Positions 23,512 through 31,899 of a stretch of 64,000 nucleotides of DNA are shown piece after piece (position 1 is the stretch's first letter; each line of letters starts with the position of its first letter). Under the pieces are notes generated by a model. That model saw only the letters and a list, made by a program, of their open reading frames with translations, had not been told where the DNA came from and did not search any database. The stretch is from Dyella subtropica. GTDB lineage: Bacteria; Pseudomonadota; Gammaproteobacteria; Xanthomonadales; Rhodanobacteraceae. The translations under genes were made by a program, and so were the position numbers. The DNA lies in contig NZ_JAPDPD010000003.1 of NCBI RefSeq assembly GCF_026283965.1, forward strand, positions 124,001-188,000, in the 5' to 3' direction.

Positions 23512-23536
23512 GCGCGCATGGTAACGGTTGAGGTCT

Positions 23537-23608
23537 CGGTAGGAGCCCACCCTGTGGGCGAAAGCTGCCGCCGCGCAGAGCGGTCGCCCACAGGGTGGGC
23601 TCCTACCG
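23537..23608 (+). repeat. REP-type palindrome, 25-bp perfect arms
   Basis: The arms 23537-23561 and 23584-23608 are exact inverted copies of a CGGTAGGAGCCCACCC...GGGCGA sequence around a 22-base centre. The TAG within the right arm is the stop codon of the patatin gene on the minus strand (23603-23605). The same core occurs at 18423 and 43239. Confidence 0.92.
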
Positions 23609-25321
23609 TTGCTGGTTTTCCAGCACCTTCAACGTATGCAGATACCCCGCCTCGATGGCGCGCTGCCAATCCTTCCAGTCCAGCATGCCGATGTGTTCGA
23701 GCGGCGGAGTGATGAGCAGGTTCGCGCGTTCGCGCCGATGTGCGCTCGGCTCTTCGCTATTCACCATGGCCGCGCGCACCAGGGTGGAGAGCAGGCCAGG
23801 GCGCTGGATGGTCTGCCGCTGCATCAGCAGGCGCCACCACGGCGGCGTGGCGTATTCCTCGGCGGTGGTGAGCAGGGAGATGTCGGCGCGGATATCCACC
23901 GCAGTGATGTGAGCGATGCCGTCGCTGGCCATTACATCGGTGGGCAGGTTGTCCATCACGGCGCCGTCGATATAGACGCGACCGCGATGCAGCACCGGCG
24001 GCAGCACGCCGGGGATGGCGCTGGAAGCGCGCAGCCATAGCCACAGCGGCCCGCGCCGCTGCACCACCATGCCGTCGCCGGACAGGCAGGTGGTGATGCA
24101 GAAGAACGGCAGCGTGAGGTCCTCGATGTCCAGCGCACCGAAGGCACGGCGCAGCATCAGGGCGGCTCGACGGCCGCGCGTGAGCGCCACCAGTGGCAAG
24201 GTCCAGTCGGACAGTGGGCGGCCTTCGACGAAGGCGCGACGGTAGGTCTCGGTCATCTCGCCGATCTCCCAACCGCAGGCCACGCCCGCGCCGATGATGG
24301 CGCCGATGCTGGTGCCGCCTACGCTGTCGAACACATGGCCGGCTTCCTTCAAGGCGCGCAACGCGCCGAGATGCGCCAGGCCGCGCGCGCCGCCGCCAGC
24401 GAGCACCAAGCCGCGTGCATGGCCGCTCACCAGCCGTGCCAGCCGTGCGATATCCGCCTGGTTGCCGATGTGGTGATGATGCAGCTCGCCGCAGAACTGA
24501 GCGCGCCAGCGATGCGCGGCACCCAGGCTGGGCTGGCGCCCGGCGTGCAGCAGGATCAGGTGGCGCGGCCTGTGTCCGGCGCGTGAGGGATGCAGCGGCG
24601 TGACTTCCGGCCACGACCGCGCTGGTTGCGCGGCCTGTGCGGGTAGCAGCAACACATCGGCCTGGCGCAGGCAGCGCTCGCGCCAGAAGGGGTCGCCACG
24701 CGTATCCAGGTAGATCACGAAACGCACCTGCGCCTCGCGCTCGGCGAACCAGTCGCTGCCGCGGCCGGCGCCATGTTCCGCGTCGATCACCGCGCAGCTG
24801 CCGTAGGGTTCCAGCGCCATCGCCAGCTGCATGGCCAGAGCGCGGGCTGGCACTTCCGCATCCACCGGCAGCATGGCGAAGGTGCGTGCGCTGCCGGGCG
24901 TGTCTTCGTTGCGCAGGCGCCGCTGCAAGCGGGCAATGGCCACCCGCGCCACACCGAGCATGGCTTGCGGATGGTCGCTGACCAGCTTTTCGAAAGCACC
25001 GCGATCCAGCCGCAGCAATTCCGAATCGCGCAGGGCGCGCACGGTCAAATGACGGTTCTCGCCGCTGACCAGGCTGATCTCGCCTACGCTGTCGCCAGCG
25101 GCAATCAAATGCACCAGATCAGTGGGGCCGTCGAACAGACCCAGGCTGCCGCTGACCAGCAGATACATGGCATCGGCTGGCTCGCCCTGCTTGAACAAGG
25201 GTCGTCCACCGGGCAGGCCGAACCACACCAGCTGATGGTCGAGTGCAGCCAGTGCTTCGGCATCCAGATGCCCGAACACATCGCTTTGACGGAGTAATCC
25301 GGTGAAATCCGGGATCGGCAT
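23603..25321 (-). CDS. cNMP-binding patatin-like phospholipase (NTE/RssA type)
   Basis: 572 residues. An N-terminal cyclic-nucleotide-binding-like domain (residues 1-130: LFKQGEPADAMYLLVSGSLG, GDSVGEISLVSGE) is joined to a C-terminal patatin domain from about residue 300. The oxyanion loop is GGGARGLAHLGAL, the nucleophile elbow is GGTSIGA and the catalytic Asp is in YIDGAVMDN. The layout matches bacterial neuropathy-target-esterase-like lysophospholipases. The linker region (130-290) has no obvious domain. Its stop codon belongs to a REP element. Whether cAMP or c-di-GMP is bound cannot be told; the key Arg of the PRAA cassette of true cAMP sites is not obvious. Confidence 0.88.
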   Translation of the reverse strand: MPIPDFTGLLRQSDVFGHLDAEALAALDHQLVWFGLPGGRPLFKQGEPADAMYLLVSGSLGLFDGPTDLVHLIAAGDSVGEISLVSGENRHLTVRALRDSELLRLDRGAFEKLVSDHPQAMLGVARVAIARLQRRLRNEDTPGSARTFAMLPVDAEVPARALAMQLAMALEPYGSCAVIDAEHGAGRGSDWFAEREAQVRFVIYLDTRGDPFWRERCLRQADVLLLPAQAAQPARSWPEVTPLHPSRAGHRPRHLILLHAGRQPSLGAAHRWRAQFCGELHHHHIGNQADIARLARLVSGHARGLVLAGGGARGLAHLGALRALKEAGHVFDSVGGTSIGAIIGAGVACGWEIGEMTETYRRAFVEGRPLSDWTLPLVALTRGRRAALMLRRAFGALDIEDLTLPFFCITTCLSGDGMVVQRRGPLWLWLRASSAIPGVLPPVLHRGRVYIDGAVMDNLPTDVMASDGIAHITAVDIRADISLLTTAEEYATPPWWRLLMQRQTIQRPGLLSTLVRAAMVNSEEPSAHRRERANLLITPPLEHIGMLDWKDWQRAIEAGYLHTLKVLENQQR

Positions 25322-25446
25322 GCCCGCGATGGTACGGCGTTGGACATGACAATTCCGAAAGGGCCTGACGAGTCCAGATCGTCGGCCCGGATCGGCTTGA
25401 TTTCGCCCCGGCCGGTCGCCACGCTGGCGGTCCCAAGGAGATTTCC

Positions 25447-27564
25447 ATGTCCCAAGACAACATGCCCCAGAAGAGCCGCGCCCAAAAGAACGTGGCCCAA
25501 AAGAGCGGGGCCCAAGACAACCCGCTACTGGCCGGCGACGCCCTGCCCGCGTTCCCGCAGATCCGCCCCGAGCACGTCGCCCCGGCCATCGACACCCTGC
25601 TGGCCGATTATCGCGAAGGTATCGATGCGCTCACCGCTGCCGGCGGACCGCGTGATTTCGCCGGTGTCATGTTGACCCAGGAACGTTTGGAGCAGCAGCT
25701 GGCGCGTGCCTGGTCGCCGGTGAGCCATTTGCACTCGGTGGCCGACAGCGAGGCCTTGCGCGAGGTGTATGGGCCGGCCGAGGAAAAGCTCACCGACCAC
25801 GCCATCGAGCTGGGTCAGAACCGCGAGCTGTACCAAGTGGTGCAGGCGCTGGCCGATGCGCCGGATTTCGCCGCGCTGTCGCGGCCGGAGCGCGCGTTGA
25901 TCGAACACGCGCTACGCGACTTCAAGCTCTCCGGCGTGGCGCTGGAGGAGCCGGCGCGCTCCCGTTATCGCGCCATCGGCGTGGAGCTGAGCAAGTTGTC
26001 CACTGAGTTTTCCAACGCCGTACTGGATGCCACCGACGCTTGGCATGAGCACATCACCGATGAGCGCGATCTGGCCGGCGTTCCCGAATCCGGCCGTGCC
26101 GTGCTACGCCAGTACGCCAAGGAACAGGACCTGGATGGCTATCTGGTGACGCTCAAGCAGCCCAGCGTGCAGACCGTGCTCACCTATGCCGACAACCGCG
26201 GCCTGCGCGAGCGGGTGTACTGGGCCTACCAGACCCGCGCCTCCGACCAGGGTCCGCATGCCGGCAAGTACGACAACGGCCCGCGCATCGAGAAGATCAT
26301 GGCGCTGCGCCATGAGGCTGCGCTGCTGCTCGGCTTCGCCAATGCCGCCGAGGAGTCGCTGGCGACCAAGATGGCGGCGTCGCCCACCGAAGTGATGGAG
26401 TTTCTGCACGACCTGGCCCAGCGCGCGCGGCCGGTGGCGCGCAAGGAGCTGGCCACGTTGCGCGAGTTCGCCAGCAAAGAGCTGAAGCTGGACAACCTCG
26501 AATCCTGGGACGTCGGCTACGCTTCCGAAAAACTGCGCCAGAAAAACTACGACCTCGACGAAGAACAGCTCAAGCCGTACTTCCCGCTGCCGGCGGTGAT
26601 CGATGGTCTGTTCGGCCTGGTGCAGAAACTCTACGGCGTCACCCTGAGCCTGCGCGAAGGCGTTGATGTGTGGCATCCGGAGGTGCGTTATTACGACATG
26701 CGCGATGCCGACGGCCGTGTATTCGCCGGTGCCTATGTCGATCTCTACGCACGCTCGGGCAAGCGCGGTGGCGCCTGGATGGATGTGTGCCGCGCGCGTT
26801 TCGACGATGGTGCGAGCGAGCAGCTGCCAGTGGCCTTCCTCACCTGCAACTTCGCGCCGCCCACCGAGGGCCGCCCGGCCCTGCTTACGCACGACGACGT
26901 GCTGACCCTGTTCCATGAATTCGGCCATGGCCTGCACCATCTGCTCACCGAGATCGCCCTGCCCTCGATCGGCGGCATCGAAGGCGTGGAATGGGATGCG
27001 GTGGAACTGCCTAGCCAGTTCATGGAGAACTTCGGCTGGAACCGCGAGGCGCTCGATCTGTTCGCGCGCCACTGGCAGACCGGCGAGCGCCTGCCTGAGG
27101 AACTGTTCCAGCGCATGCTGGCCGCACGGTACTTCCAGGCCGGCCTGTTCCTGGTGCGCCAGCTGGAGTTCGCCTTGTTCGATTTCAGCTTGCACCTGGG
27201 GTACGACCCGGAACAGGGCGCACGCACGTTGGCCGTACTCGAAGAGGTTCGCAAGGAAGTGGCCGTGCTGCACCCGCCGATCTGGCAGCGCTTCCCGAAC
27301 GGCTTCAGCCACATCTTCGCCGGTGGCTATGCGGCCGGTTACTACAGCTACCTGTGGGCCGAACTGTTGAGCGCGGATGCGTTTGGAGAGTTCGAAGAAC
27401 GCGCCAAGGCCAGTGGCAGCGTGATTGATCGCAGCACCGGCGAACGGTTCCGGCAGGAAATTCTCGCCGTGGGCGCCAGTCGCCCGGCGCTGGAGAGCTT
27501 CATGGCTTTCCGCGGCAGGAAGCCGGAGCCGGAAGCCCTGCTGCGTAGCTATGGATTGGCGTGA
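25447..27564 (+). CDS. prlC: Oligopeptidase A, M3 metallopeptidase
   Basis: 705 residues. Zinc-dependent endopeptidase that degrades small peptides in the cytoplasm, including cleaved signal peptides. The HEFGH zinc motif is in FHEFGHGLHHLL near residue 495, and the third ligand Glu lies in GIEGVEWDAVELPSQFMEN. The first 26 residues are unusual: five consecutive pentapeptide units of form x-Q-(D/K)-(N/S)-x encoded by a 15-bp tandem repeat at 25450-25524. Family homology starts at NPLLAGDALPAFPQI. The start ATG has AAGGAG at seven bases, so the repeats are probably translated. Confidence 0.95.
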   Translation: MSQDNMPQKSRAQKNVAQKSGAQDNPLLAGDALPAFPQIRPEHVAPAIDTLLADYREGIDALTAAGGPRDFAGVMLTQERLEQQLARAWSPVSHLHSVADSEALREVYGPAEEKLTDHAIELGQNRELYQVVQALADAPDFAALSRPERALIEHALRDFKLSGVALEEPARSRYRAIGVELSKLSTEFSNAVLDATDAWHEHITDERDLAGVPESGRAVLRQYAKEQDLDGYLVTLKQPSVQTVLTYADNRGLRERVYWAYQTRASDQGPHAGKYDNGPRIEKIMALRHEAALLLGFANAAEESLATKMAASPTEVMEFLHDLAQRARPVARKELATLREFASKELKLDNLESWDVGYASEKLRQKNYDLDEEQLKPYFPLPAVIDGLFGLVQKLYGVTLSLREGVDVWHPEVRYYDMRDADGRVFAGAYVDLYARSGKRGGAWMDVCRARFDDGASEQLPVAFLTCNFAPPTEGRPALLTHDDVLTLFHEFGHGLHHLLTEIALPSIGGIEGVEWDAVELPSQFMENFGWNREALDLFARHWQTGERLPEELFQRMLAARYFQAGLFLVRQLEFALFDFSLHLGYDPEQGARTLAVLEEVRKEVAVLHPPIWQRFPNGFSHIFAGGYAAGYYSYLWAELLSADAFGEFEERAKASGSVIDRSTGERFRQEILAVGASRPALESFMAFRGRKPEPEALLRSYGLA

Positions 27565-27572
27565 CGCGATCT

Positions 27573-27822
27573 AGGGATGCTCTGATCTATTCCGCGCACC
27601 CGTCACCGCCCTGTATGCGCGCAGCGGTTTGTCGCGGCGGTGAAGGCAGACTGGCTGTCTGTCGAGCCGCTGGGGCGAAGCGCTGCGCGCATACAGGGCG
27701 GCCCCACGTGTTGAATATGCATGTGGGGTGACGTCCAGAAGGCCCGCAGGCTGCGCCGCGCAACACACCTGCGGGCCTTCTGGACGTCATGCCGGGTACG
27801 TGGAATAGATCAGAGCATCCCT
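27573..27822 (+). repeat. 250-bp nested-palindrome element (four-arm structure)
   Basis: Terminal 21-bp perfect inverted repeats (27573-27593 and 27802-27822) enclose three further palindromes. These are a 21-bp perfect stem (27606-27626 with 27681-27701) whose loop itself folds, a 9-bp stem (27702-27710 with 27720-27728), and a 22-bp perfect stem (27729-27750 with 27768-27789). Together they form a cruciform or clover-leaf. No credible protein frame is inside. It lies between prlC and the cspA terminator. A half-copy of the terminal sequence is found at 47157-47191. Confidence 0.9.
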
Positions 27823-27835
27823 ATGGTCCAGACAC

Positions 27836-27863
27836 AAAAAAGCCCGCCGAAGCGGGCTTTTTT
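27836..27863 (-). terminator. Intrinsic terminator of cspA, bidirectional
   Basis: AAAAAAGCCCGC, loop CGAA, GCGGGCTTTTTT. A 12-pair stem with T-runs on both strands, 21 bases after the cspA stop. Confidence 0.93.
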
Positions 27864-27884
27864 GCGAATCAGGTTCGACTGACC

Positions 27885-28094
27885 TCAGGCAACCTGGACT
27901 TCGTCGGCCTGCAGGCCCTTCGGGCCCTTGGTGACCACGAAGGTGACCTTCTGGCCTTCCTGCAGCGACTTGAAGCCGTTGCCCTGGATGGCGCGGAAGT
28001 GCACGAACAGGTCATCACCGCTTTCCGGGGTGATGAAGCCGAAGCCCTTGGCGTCGTTGAACCACTTGACGGTTCCACTCTGACGATTTGACAT
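27885..28094 (-). CDS. cspA: Cold-shock protein, CspA family
   Basis: 69 residues, a single OB-fold cold-shock domain. RNP1 is KGFGFIT and RNP2 is LFVHFRAI; it starts [14 protein letters not shown]. Such proteins bind single-stranded RNA and DNA and melt RNA structure at low temperature. The ribosome-binding site AAAGGT is seven bases before the ATG. A leader of roughly 95 bases with a long-range helix lies upstream, typical of temperature-regulated csp genes. Divergent from xthA. Confidence 0.95.
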   Translation of the reverse strand: MSNRQSGTVKWFNDAKGFGFITPESGDDLFVHFRAIQGNGFKSLQEGQKVTFVVTKGPKGLQADEVQVA

Positions 28095-28202
28095 AAAACA
28101 TACCTTTGAAACGTGAATGATCAGCGGTTTGAAATGAGGTGTTCAGGGCCGCTGTGGAAGCAGTGCATCCGAGTTACCTCAAACCCTGCGCCGCCTATCA
28201 TA
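28095..28202 (-). promoter_or_regulatory. cspA promoter and structured 5' leader
   Basis: On the minus strand a -10-like TATGAT lies at 28202-28197, placing the start near 28190 and giving a leader of about 95 bases. In the leader GGTTTGAGGT (near its 5' end) can pair with ACCTC-ATTT-CAAACC about 55 bases later, leaving a small bulge. Long foldable leaders are known regulators of cspA mRNAs. Confidence 0.5.
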
Positions 28203-28300
28203 TCCCTTTTCGGGCTTGGGGTTTGATATTTCCAATCTAGCCCCTACCCGGCCAGTGGAGCGGGCTCGGGCTGCAGCCGGGCTTCCCTTACAATGCGCCC

Positions 28301-29071
28301 ATGAAAATAGCCTCCTGGAACGTCAATTCCCTCAAGGTGCGCCTACCGCAGCTGACCGAGTGGGCGGCCGAGGCGCGGCCGGACATCATCGCCCTGCAGG
28401 AAACCAAGCTGGAGGACACCAAGTTCCCGGTGGACGAGCTGGCGGCGGCGGGCTACCGGTCGGTGTATTCCGGCCAGAAGACCTACAACGGCGTGGCGAT
28501 CCTAGCCCGTGACGAGCCCACCGACATTGTCACGGATATCCCCGGGCTGGACGATCCGCAGCGCCGAATCCTCGCCGCCACCGTCGGCGGCGTGCGTGTG
28601 GTGGACCTGTACGTGGTCAACGGCAAAGCCGTGGGCGACGAGAAATACGCCTACAAGCTGCACTGGCTGGCCAGGGTGCGCGAATTCCTCGCCCACGAGA
28701 TCGAACGCCACCCGAACCTGGTGGTGTTGGGCGATTTCAACATCGCGCCGGACGACCGCGACGTCTACGACCCAGTGACCTGGGGCGAAGACATTCTGTG
28801 CTCGCCGCCGGAGCGCGCGGCGCTCAAGGCGATCACCGATCTTGGCCTGCACGACAGCTTTCGCCTGTTTGAACAAGCCGGCGAACACTACAGTTGGTGG
28901 GACTACCGCCAGGCAGCCTTCCGGCGCAACATGGGCCTTCGCATTGACCTGATCCTCGTCAGCGATGCCCTGAAACCCGTGGCGACGGCAGCTGCCATCG
29001 ACCGCACACCGCGACGCTGGGAACGGCCTTCGGACCACACCCCGGTGACGCTGGATCTGGATATCCAATGA
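28301..29071 (+). CDS. xthA: Exodeoxyribonuclease III
   Basis: 256 residues. AP endonuclease and 3'-5' exonuclease of base-excision repair. Family motifs: MKIASWNVNSLKVR, LQETKLED with the metal-binding Glu, GDFNIAPDDRDV, and the C-terminal RIDLILVS and SDHTPVTLDL with the catalytic His. Its ATG follows a short leader shared with the divergent cspA promoter region. The stop overlaps the next start by four bases (ATGA). Confidence 0.96.
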   Translation: MKIASWNVNSLKVRLPQLTEWAAEARPDIIALQETKLEDTKFPVDELAAAGYRSVYSGQKTYNGVAILARDEPTDIVTDIPGLDDPQRRILAATVGGVRVVDLYVVNGKAVGDEKYAYKLHWLARVREFLAHEIERHPNLVVLGDFNIAPDDRDVYDPVTWGEDILCSPPERAALKAITDLGLHDSFRLFEQAGEHYSWWDYRQAAFRRNMGLRIDLILVSDALKPVATAAAIDRTPRRWERPSDHTPVTLDLDIQ

Positions 29072-29748
29072 ATACACCGAAGACCGACTGGCCCACTTCG
29101 CTCAACGACAACGAGCTCGACGAACTGGACCGTTATCTGCGCGCCCACGCTCGTGAGGGCGACCTGCTGCTGGACGGCGTGCACGGCATGCTCTCCGGGC
29201 TGGCGGTCGGCCCGCTGCAGGTGCTGCCGGAGGAATGGCTGCCCGAAGTGCTGCACGAGCCGTTCGCCAACGAGGAAGAAGGCAACCGCGTGCTGGCACT
29301 GCTGGCCAAGCTCAACGATTCCATCGAGGCGGAACTCGATGTCGACGCCTACGAGCCCATCCTGGGCGAAATCGACACCGAGGCTGGCCCCGCGCTGTCC
29401 GCGGCTGGCTGGTGCGAAGGCTTCAGCCGCGCCATCGATCTGCGCGCCAACCTGTGGGAAAAGCGCCTGGCCGACGATTCGGCACTGATGGAGCTGCTTG
29501 GCCCGGTGATGGCCCTGGCGGTGGACGAAGGCATCCTCAGCGCCGAGGCGGATTTCGACAAGCTTAGCGACGAGGAATACGACGAGTGCCTGGCCCAGGT
29601 GCCGAGCGTGCTCGCCGCGGTGGGTCAGTACTGGCACGAACACCCGGTGACCGAAGCCGAGGTGGAAGCGATGGTGCAGCCCAGCGAAGAGAACGGCACC
29701 GAGAGCACCCCGCCGCCTCGTCATCGCAGCGGCCACTGGGTGCATTAG
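29068..29748 (+). CDS. UPF0149 (YecA/YgfB) family protein
   Basis: 226 residues, strongly acidic and mainly helical. The N-terminal part ELDELDRYLRAHAREGDLLLDGVHGMLSGLAVGP (landmarks LDGVHGMLSGLAVGP) and the central WCEGFSRAIDL match the UPF0149 family. The family's role is not defined; some members carry a C-terminal SEC-C zinc motif, which is absent here, the protein ending in a Pro-rich basic tail (PPPRHRSGHWVH). Its start overlaps the xthA stop, so the pair is translationally coupled. Confidence 0.85.
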   Translation: MNTPKTDWPTSLNDNELDELDRYLRAHAREGDLLLDGVHGMLSGLAVGPLQVLPEEWLPEVLHEPFANEEEGNRVLALLAKLNDSIEAELDVDAYEPILGEIDTEAGPALSAAGWCEGFSRAIDLRANLWEKRLADDSALMELLGPVMALAVDEGILSAEADFDKLSDEEYDECLAQVPSVLAAVGQYWHEHPVTEAEVEAMVQPSEENGTESTPPPRHRSGHWVH

Positions 29749-29753
29749 GGCGA

Positions 29754-29845
29754 GTAAGGGGGTAGGAAGTAAGGGGTAAGAATGCCAGCCCAGGTACTGC
29801 GATAGCGCTAATGGCTCGCGCACTTACTCCTTACTACTTACCCCT
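29754..29845 (+). repeat. Imperfect inverted repeat of GTAAG/CTTAC-rich arms
   Basis: GGGTAGGAAGTAAGGGGTAAG on one side and CTTACTCCTTACTACTTACCCC on the other (29754-29780 and 29822-29845), about 40 bases apart. It follows the UPF0149 stop and precedes the pirin gene. Probably an intergenic mosaic repeat that also ends transcription. Confidence 0.6.
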
Positions 29846-29942
29846 CCTCTTGCTCTTGGAAACACTCCGTTCGTATCGCGCCGCTTGGATGCGGCAAGCT
29901 GCATAACCATCATGGTGCGTAGACTTTCTACGGGAGCCGGCC

Positions 29943-30776
29943 ATGACCGAGCGCAGCATTCTTCGCCGCATTCGCGGCACCGATACCTCCGATGGCGCGG
30001 GCGTCAAGCTCAAGCGCATCATCGGCCAGCCCGGCCTGGATATGGTCGACCCCTTCTTACTGCTGGACGAATTCCGTTCCGATCAGGCGGGCGATTACCT
30101 CGCCGGCTTCCCGGAGCATCCGCATCGCGGCTTCGAAACCGTCACCTACATGCTGGCCGGTCACATGCAGCACGGCGACAACCACGGCAACCGCGGCGAC
30201 CTCGGTCCCGGCAGCGTGCAGTGGATGACGGCCGGTCGCGGCATCCTGCATTCGGAAATGCCGCAGCAGGAAAACGGCCTGATGTGGGGTTTCCAGCTGT
30301 GGGTGAACCTGCCCGCCAAAGACAAAATGACCGAGCCGCGCTACCAGGACATCGGGCCGGAGCGCATTCCGGTGGCGCATCCTTCCGATGGCGTTGAAGT
30401 GAAGGTGATCGCCGGTGAATTGTTCGGCGCTACCGGTCCCGTGGCCGGCGTGGTCACCGCACCCGTCTATCTGGACATCGCCGTGCAGCCGGGTGCGCAG
30501 GTGGAGATTCCGCTGCCGGAAGGCCATAGCGCATTTGCCTACGTGTTCGATGGCAGTGACGCCCAAGTAGCCGGCGATGTGCTGCGCCGTAGCGAGCTGG
30601 CGGTGTTGTCGAAGGGCGACAGTGTGCGTGTCGCGGGTCGCGATGCGGCAGCGCGGGTGTTGCTGGTGGCGGGTAAGCCGCTAGGCGAAAGCGTGGCGCG
30701 CTATGGGCCGTTTGTGATGAATACGCCGGAGCAGATTCACGAGGCGATTGCGGATTTCCGCGCGGGCAAGTTCTGA
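29943..30776 (+). CDS. Pirin family protein
   Basis: 277 residues, bicupin. The N-terminal cupin has the metal site HPHRGFETVTYML with a Glu and further His in GDLGPGSVQWMTAGRGILHSE (landmark TAGRGILHSE). The C-terminal cupin shows KVIAGE. Bacterial pirins include quercetinase-like enzymes (YhhW) and regulators of metabolism. Start ATG is preceded by GGGAG. It appears to be a single-gene unit followed by a GC-rich hairpin. Confidence 0.92.
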   Translation: MTERSILRRIRGTDTSDGAGVKLKRIIGQPGLDMVDPFLLLDEFRSDQAGDYLAGFPEHPHRGFETVTYMLAGHMQHGDNHGNRGDLGPGSVQWMTAGRGILHSEMPQQENGLMWGFQLWVNLPAKDKMTEPRYQDIGPERIPVAHPSDGVEVKVIAGELFGATGPVAGVVTAPVYLDIAVQPGAQVEIPLPEGHSAFAYVFDGSDAQVAGDVLRRSELAVLSKGDSVRVAGRDAAARVLLVAGKPLGESVARYGPFVMNTPEQIHEAIADFRAGKF

Positions 30777-31182
30777 GCGTTTGGCCCCCTCTCCGCTTTG
30801 GGGAGAGGGGCGGATGCTCGGATTACCACCTCAACTTCGTCATTCTGGTGAAGACCTGACAGGCGCGAAGCGTCCAGAACGTCCGAGGGCCGGCCCCGAA
30901 GGGGGGCGAAGCGAATCATCCAGTTGGGTACTGCTCGGTCATCGCGACGGCGCGCCCTGGCCCAGCAGATCGATAATGCACTTGGAGTTTGACCCCGCAG
31001 ACCTCAAAGAGAAATGCTCCCCGGTTCCTCGCTCTACGGGCTTCGCCCCCCGAATGCGTGGGGGCTGACCGGGCTTTTCGACAAGACATCATGGGCGACC
31101 CATGCTTCGAAACACGGGCCACCATTTGGCCGTCCGGGTATAGGCGGCCGACCTCTACTCGCCACTAGACGTCTCTAAGCGC
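30777..31182. other. Intergenic stretch without a recognisable gene
   Basis: It starts with a 9-pair hairpin CCCCTCTCC / GGAGAGGGG at 30786-30810 that may end the pirin transcript. The remainder has short GC-rich palindromes (around 30890-30905 and 31040-31075). Open frames here lack codon bias and ribosome-binding sites. It could hold remnants of repeats, but nothing specific was identified. Confidence 0.5.
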
Positions 31183-31884
31183 TCACGACTTGCCAAGCTC
31201 GGCTTTGAGCTTCTCCAGCTCTGCATCGACGGCGTTGTTGCTGCGCAGATTTTGCAGTTCGCGGTCGACACTGCTGCGGTTATCTAGCGGGTCCTGAAGT
31301 ATGCCCGATTGCATAAGGTCGCTCATCGCATCGGCCTTGGCTTGCATGCCGGCGACCTTGTCTTCCGCCCGGCGCATCGTGTCGCCGACGTGGCTGAGGT
31401 GGTCGCCGACGCCGGTAATGGATTCGGTGACTTTCACCTGCGCCTGCGCCGCGGCGTAGCTGCTCTTCATTACTTCCTTCTGGATGCGGAACTGCTCGAT
31501 CCGGGTTTCCAGCGTGCGCTGGTAGCCTATAAGTTTGTCGGCCTGTACGGCGATGCTGTCGCGCGCCTTGCCCAGGGTTCCGACCTTTTCGAGTGCGGCC
31601 TGGCGCTGGCTCAACGCGGTGCGGGCAAGGTCTTCGTGGGAAGACTGCAGTGCCAGTCGCGCATTGTCCTGGGCCTGGTCCGCCTCGTGCTGCGCCTGTT
31701 CGATCTGGCGCTCGAGCAGTTTCTGCTCCGTGACAACTTCCGCTAAATGCTGTTTGGTTTCCTGCAGGCCGGTAATCATCTTTTCGTACGAGAGGTCCAG
31801 CGTTTCGTTGGGGTCCTCCATCTTGTCCAGCAATTTCTGTGTCTTGGCCTGCAGAAGATCGGCCACGCGTCCAAGAATGCTCAT
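31183..31884 (-). CDS. pspA: PspA/IM30 family membrane-stress protein
   Basis: 233 residues, almost entirely coiled coil, with the family start MSILGRVADLLQAKTQKLLDK (amphipathic membrane-binding helix) and DPNETLDLSYEKM. PspA proteins polymerise on stressed inner membranes and counter proton leakage. No pspBC or sigma-54 activator pspF is present here. Instead it ends a minus-strand operon after two YbjQ-domain proteins and an unknown protein, 15 bp after the preceding stop. An alternative name would be a paralogue of the core PspA; the partner set indicates a distinct version of the system. Confidence 0.92.
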   Translation of the reverse strand: MSILGRVADLLQAKTQKLLDKMEDPNETLDLSYEKMITGLQETKQHLAEVVTEQKLLERQIEQAQHEADQAQDNARLALQSSHEDLARTALSQRQAALEKVGTLGKARDSIAVQADKLIGYQRTLETRIEQFRIQKEVMKSSYAAAQAQVKVTESITGVGDHLSHVGDTMRRAEDKVAGMQAKADAMSDLMQSGILQDPLDNRSSVDRELQNLRSNNAVDAELEKLKAELGKS

Positions 31885-31899
31885 GCGGGTTCTCCAGAA

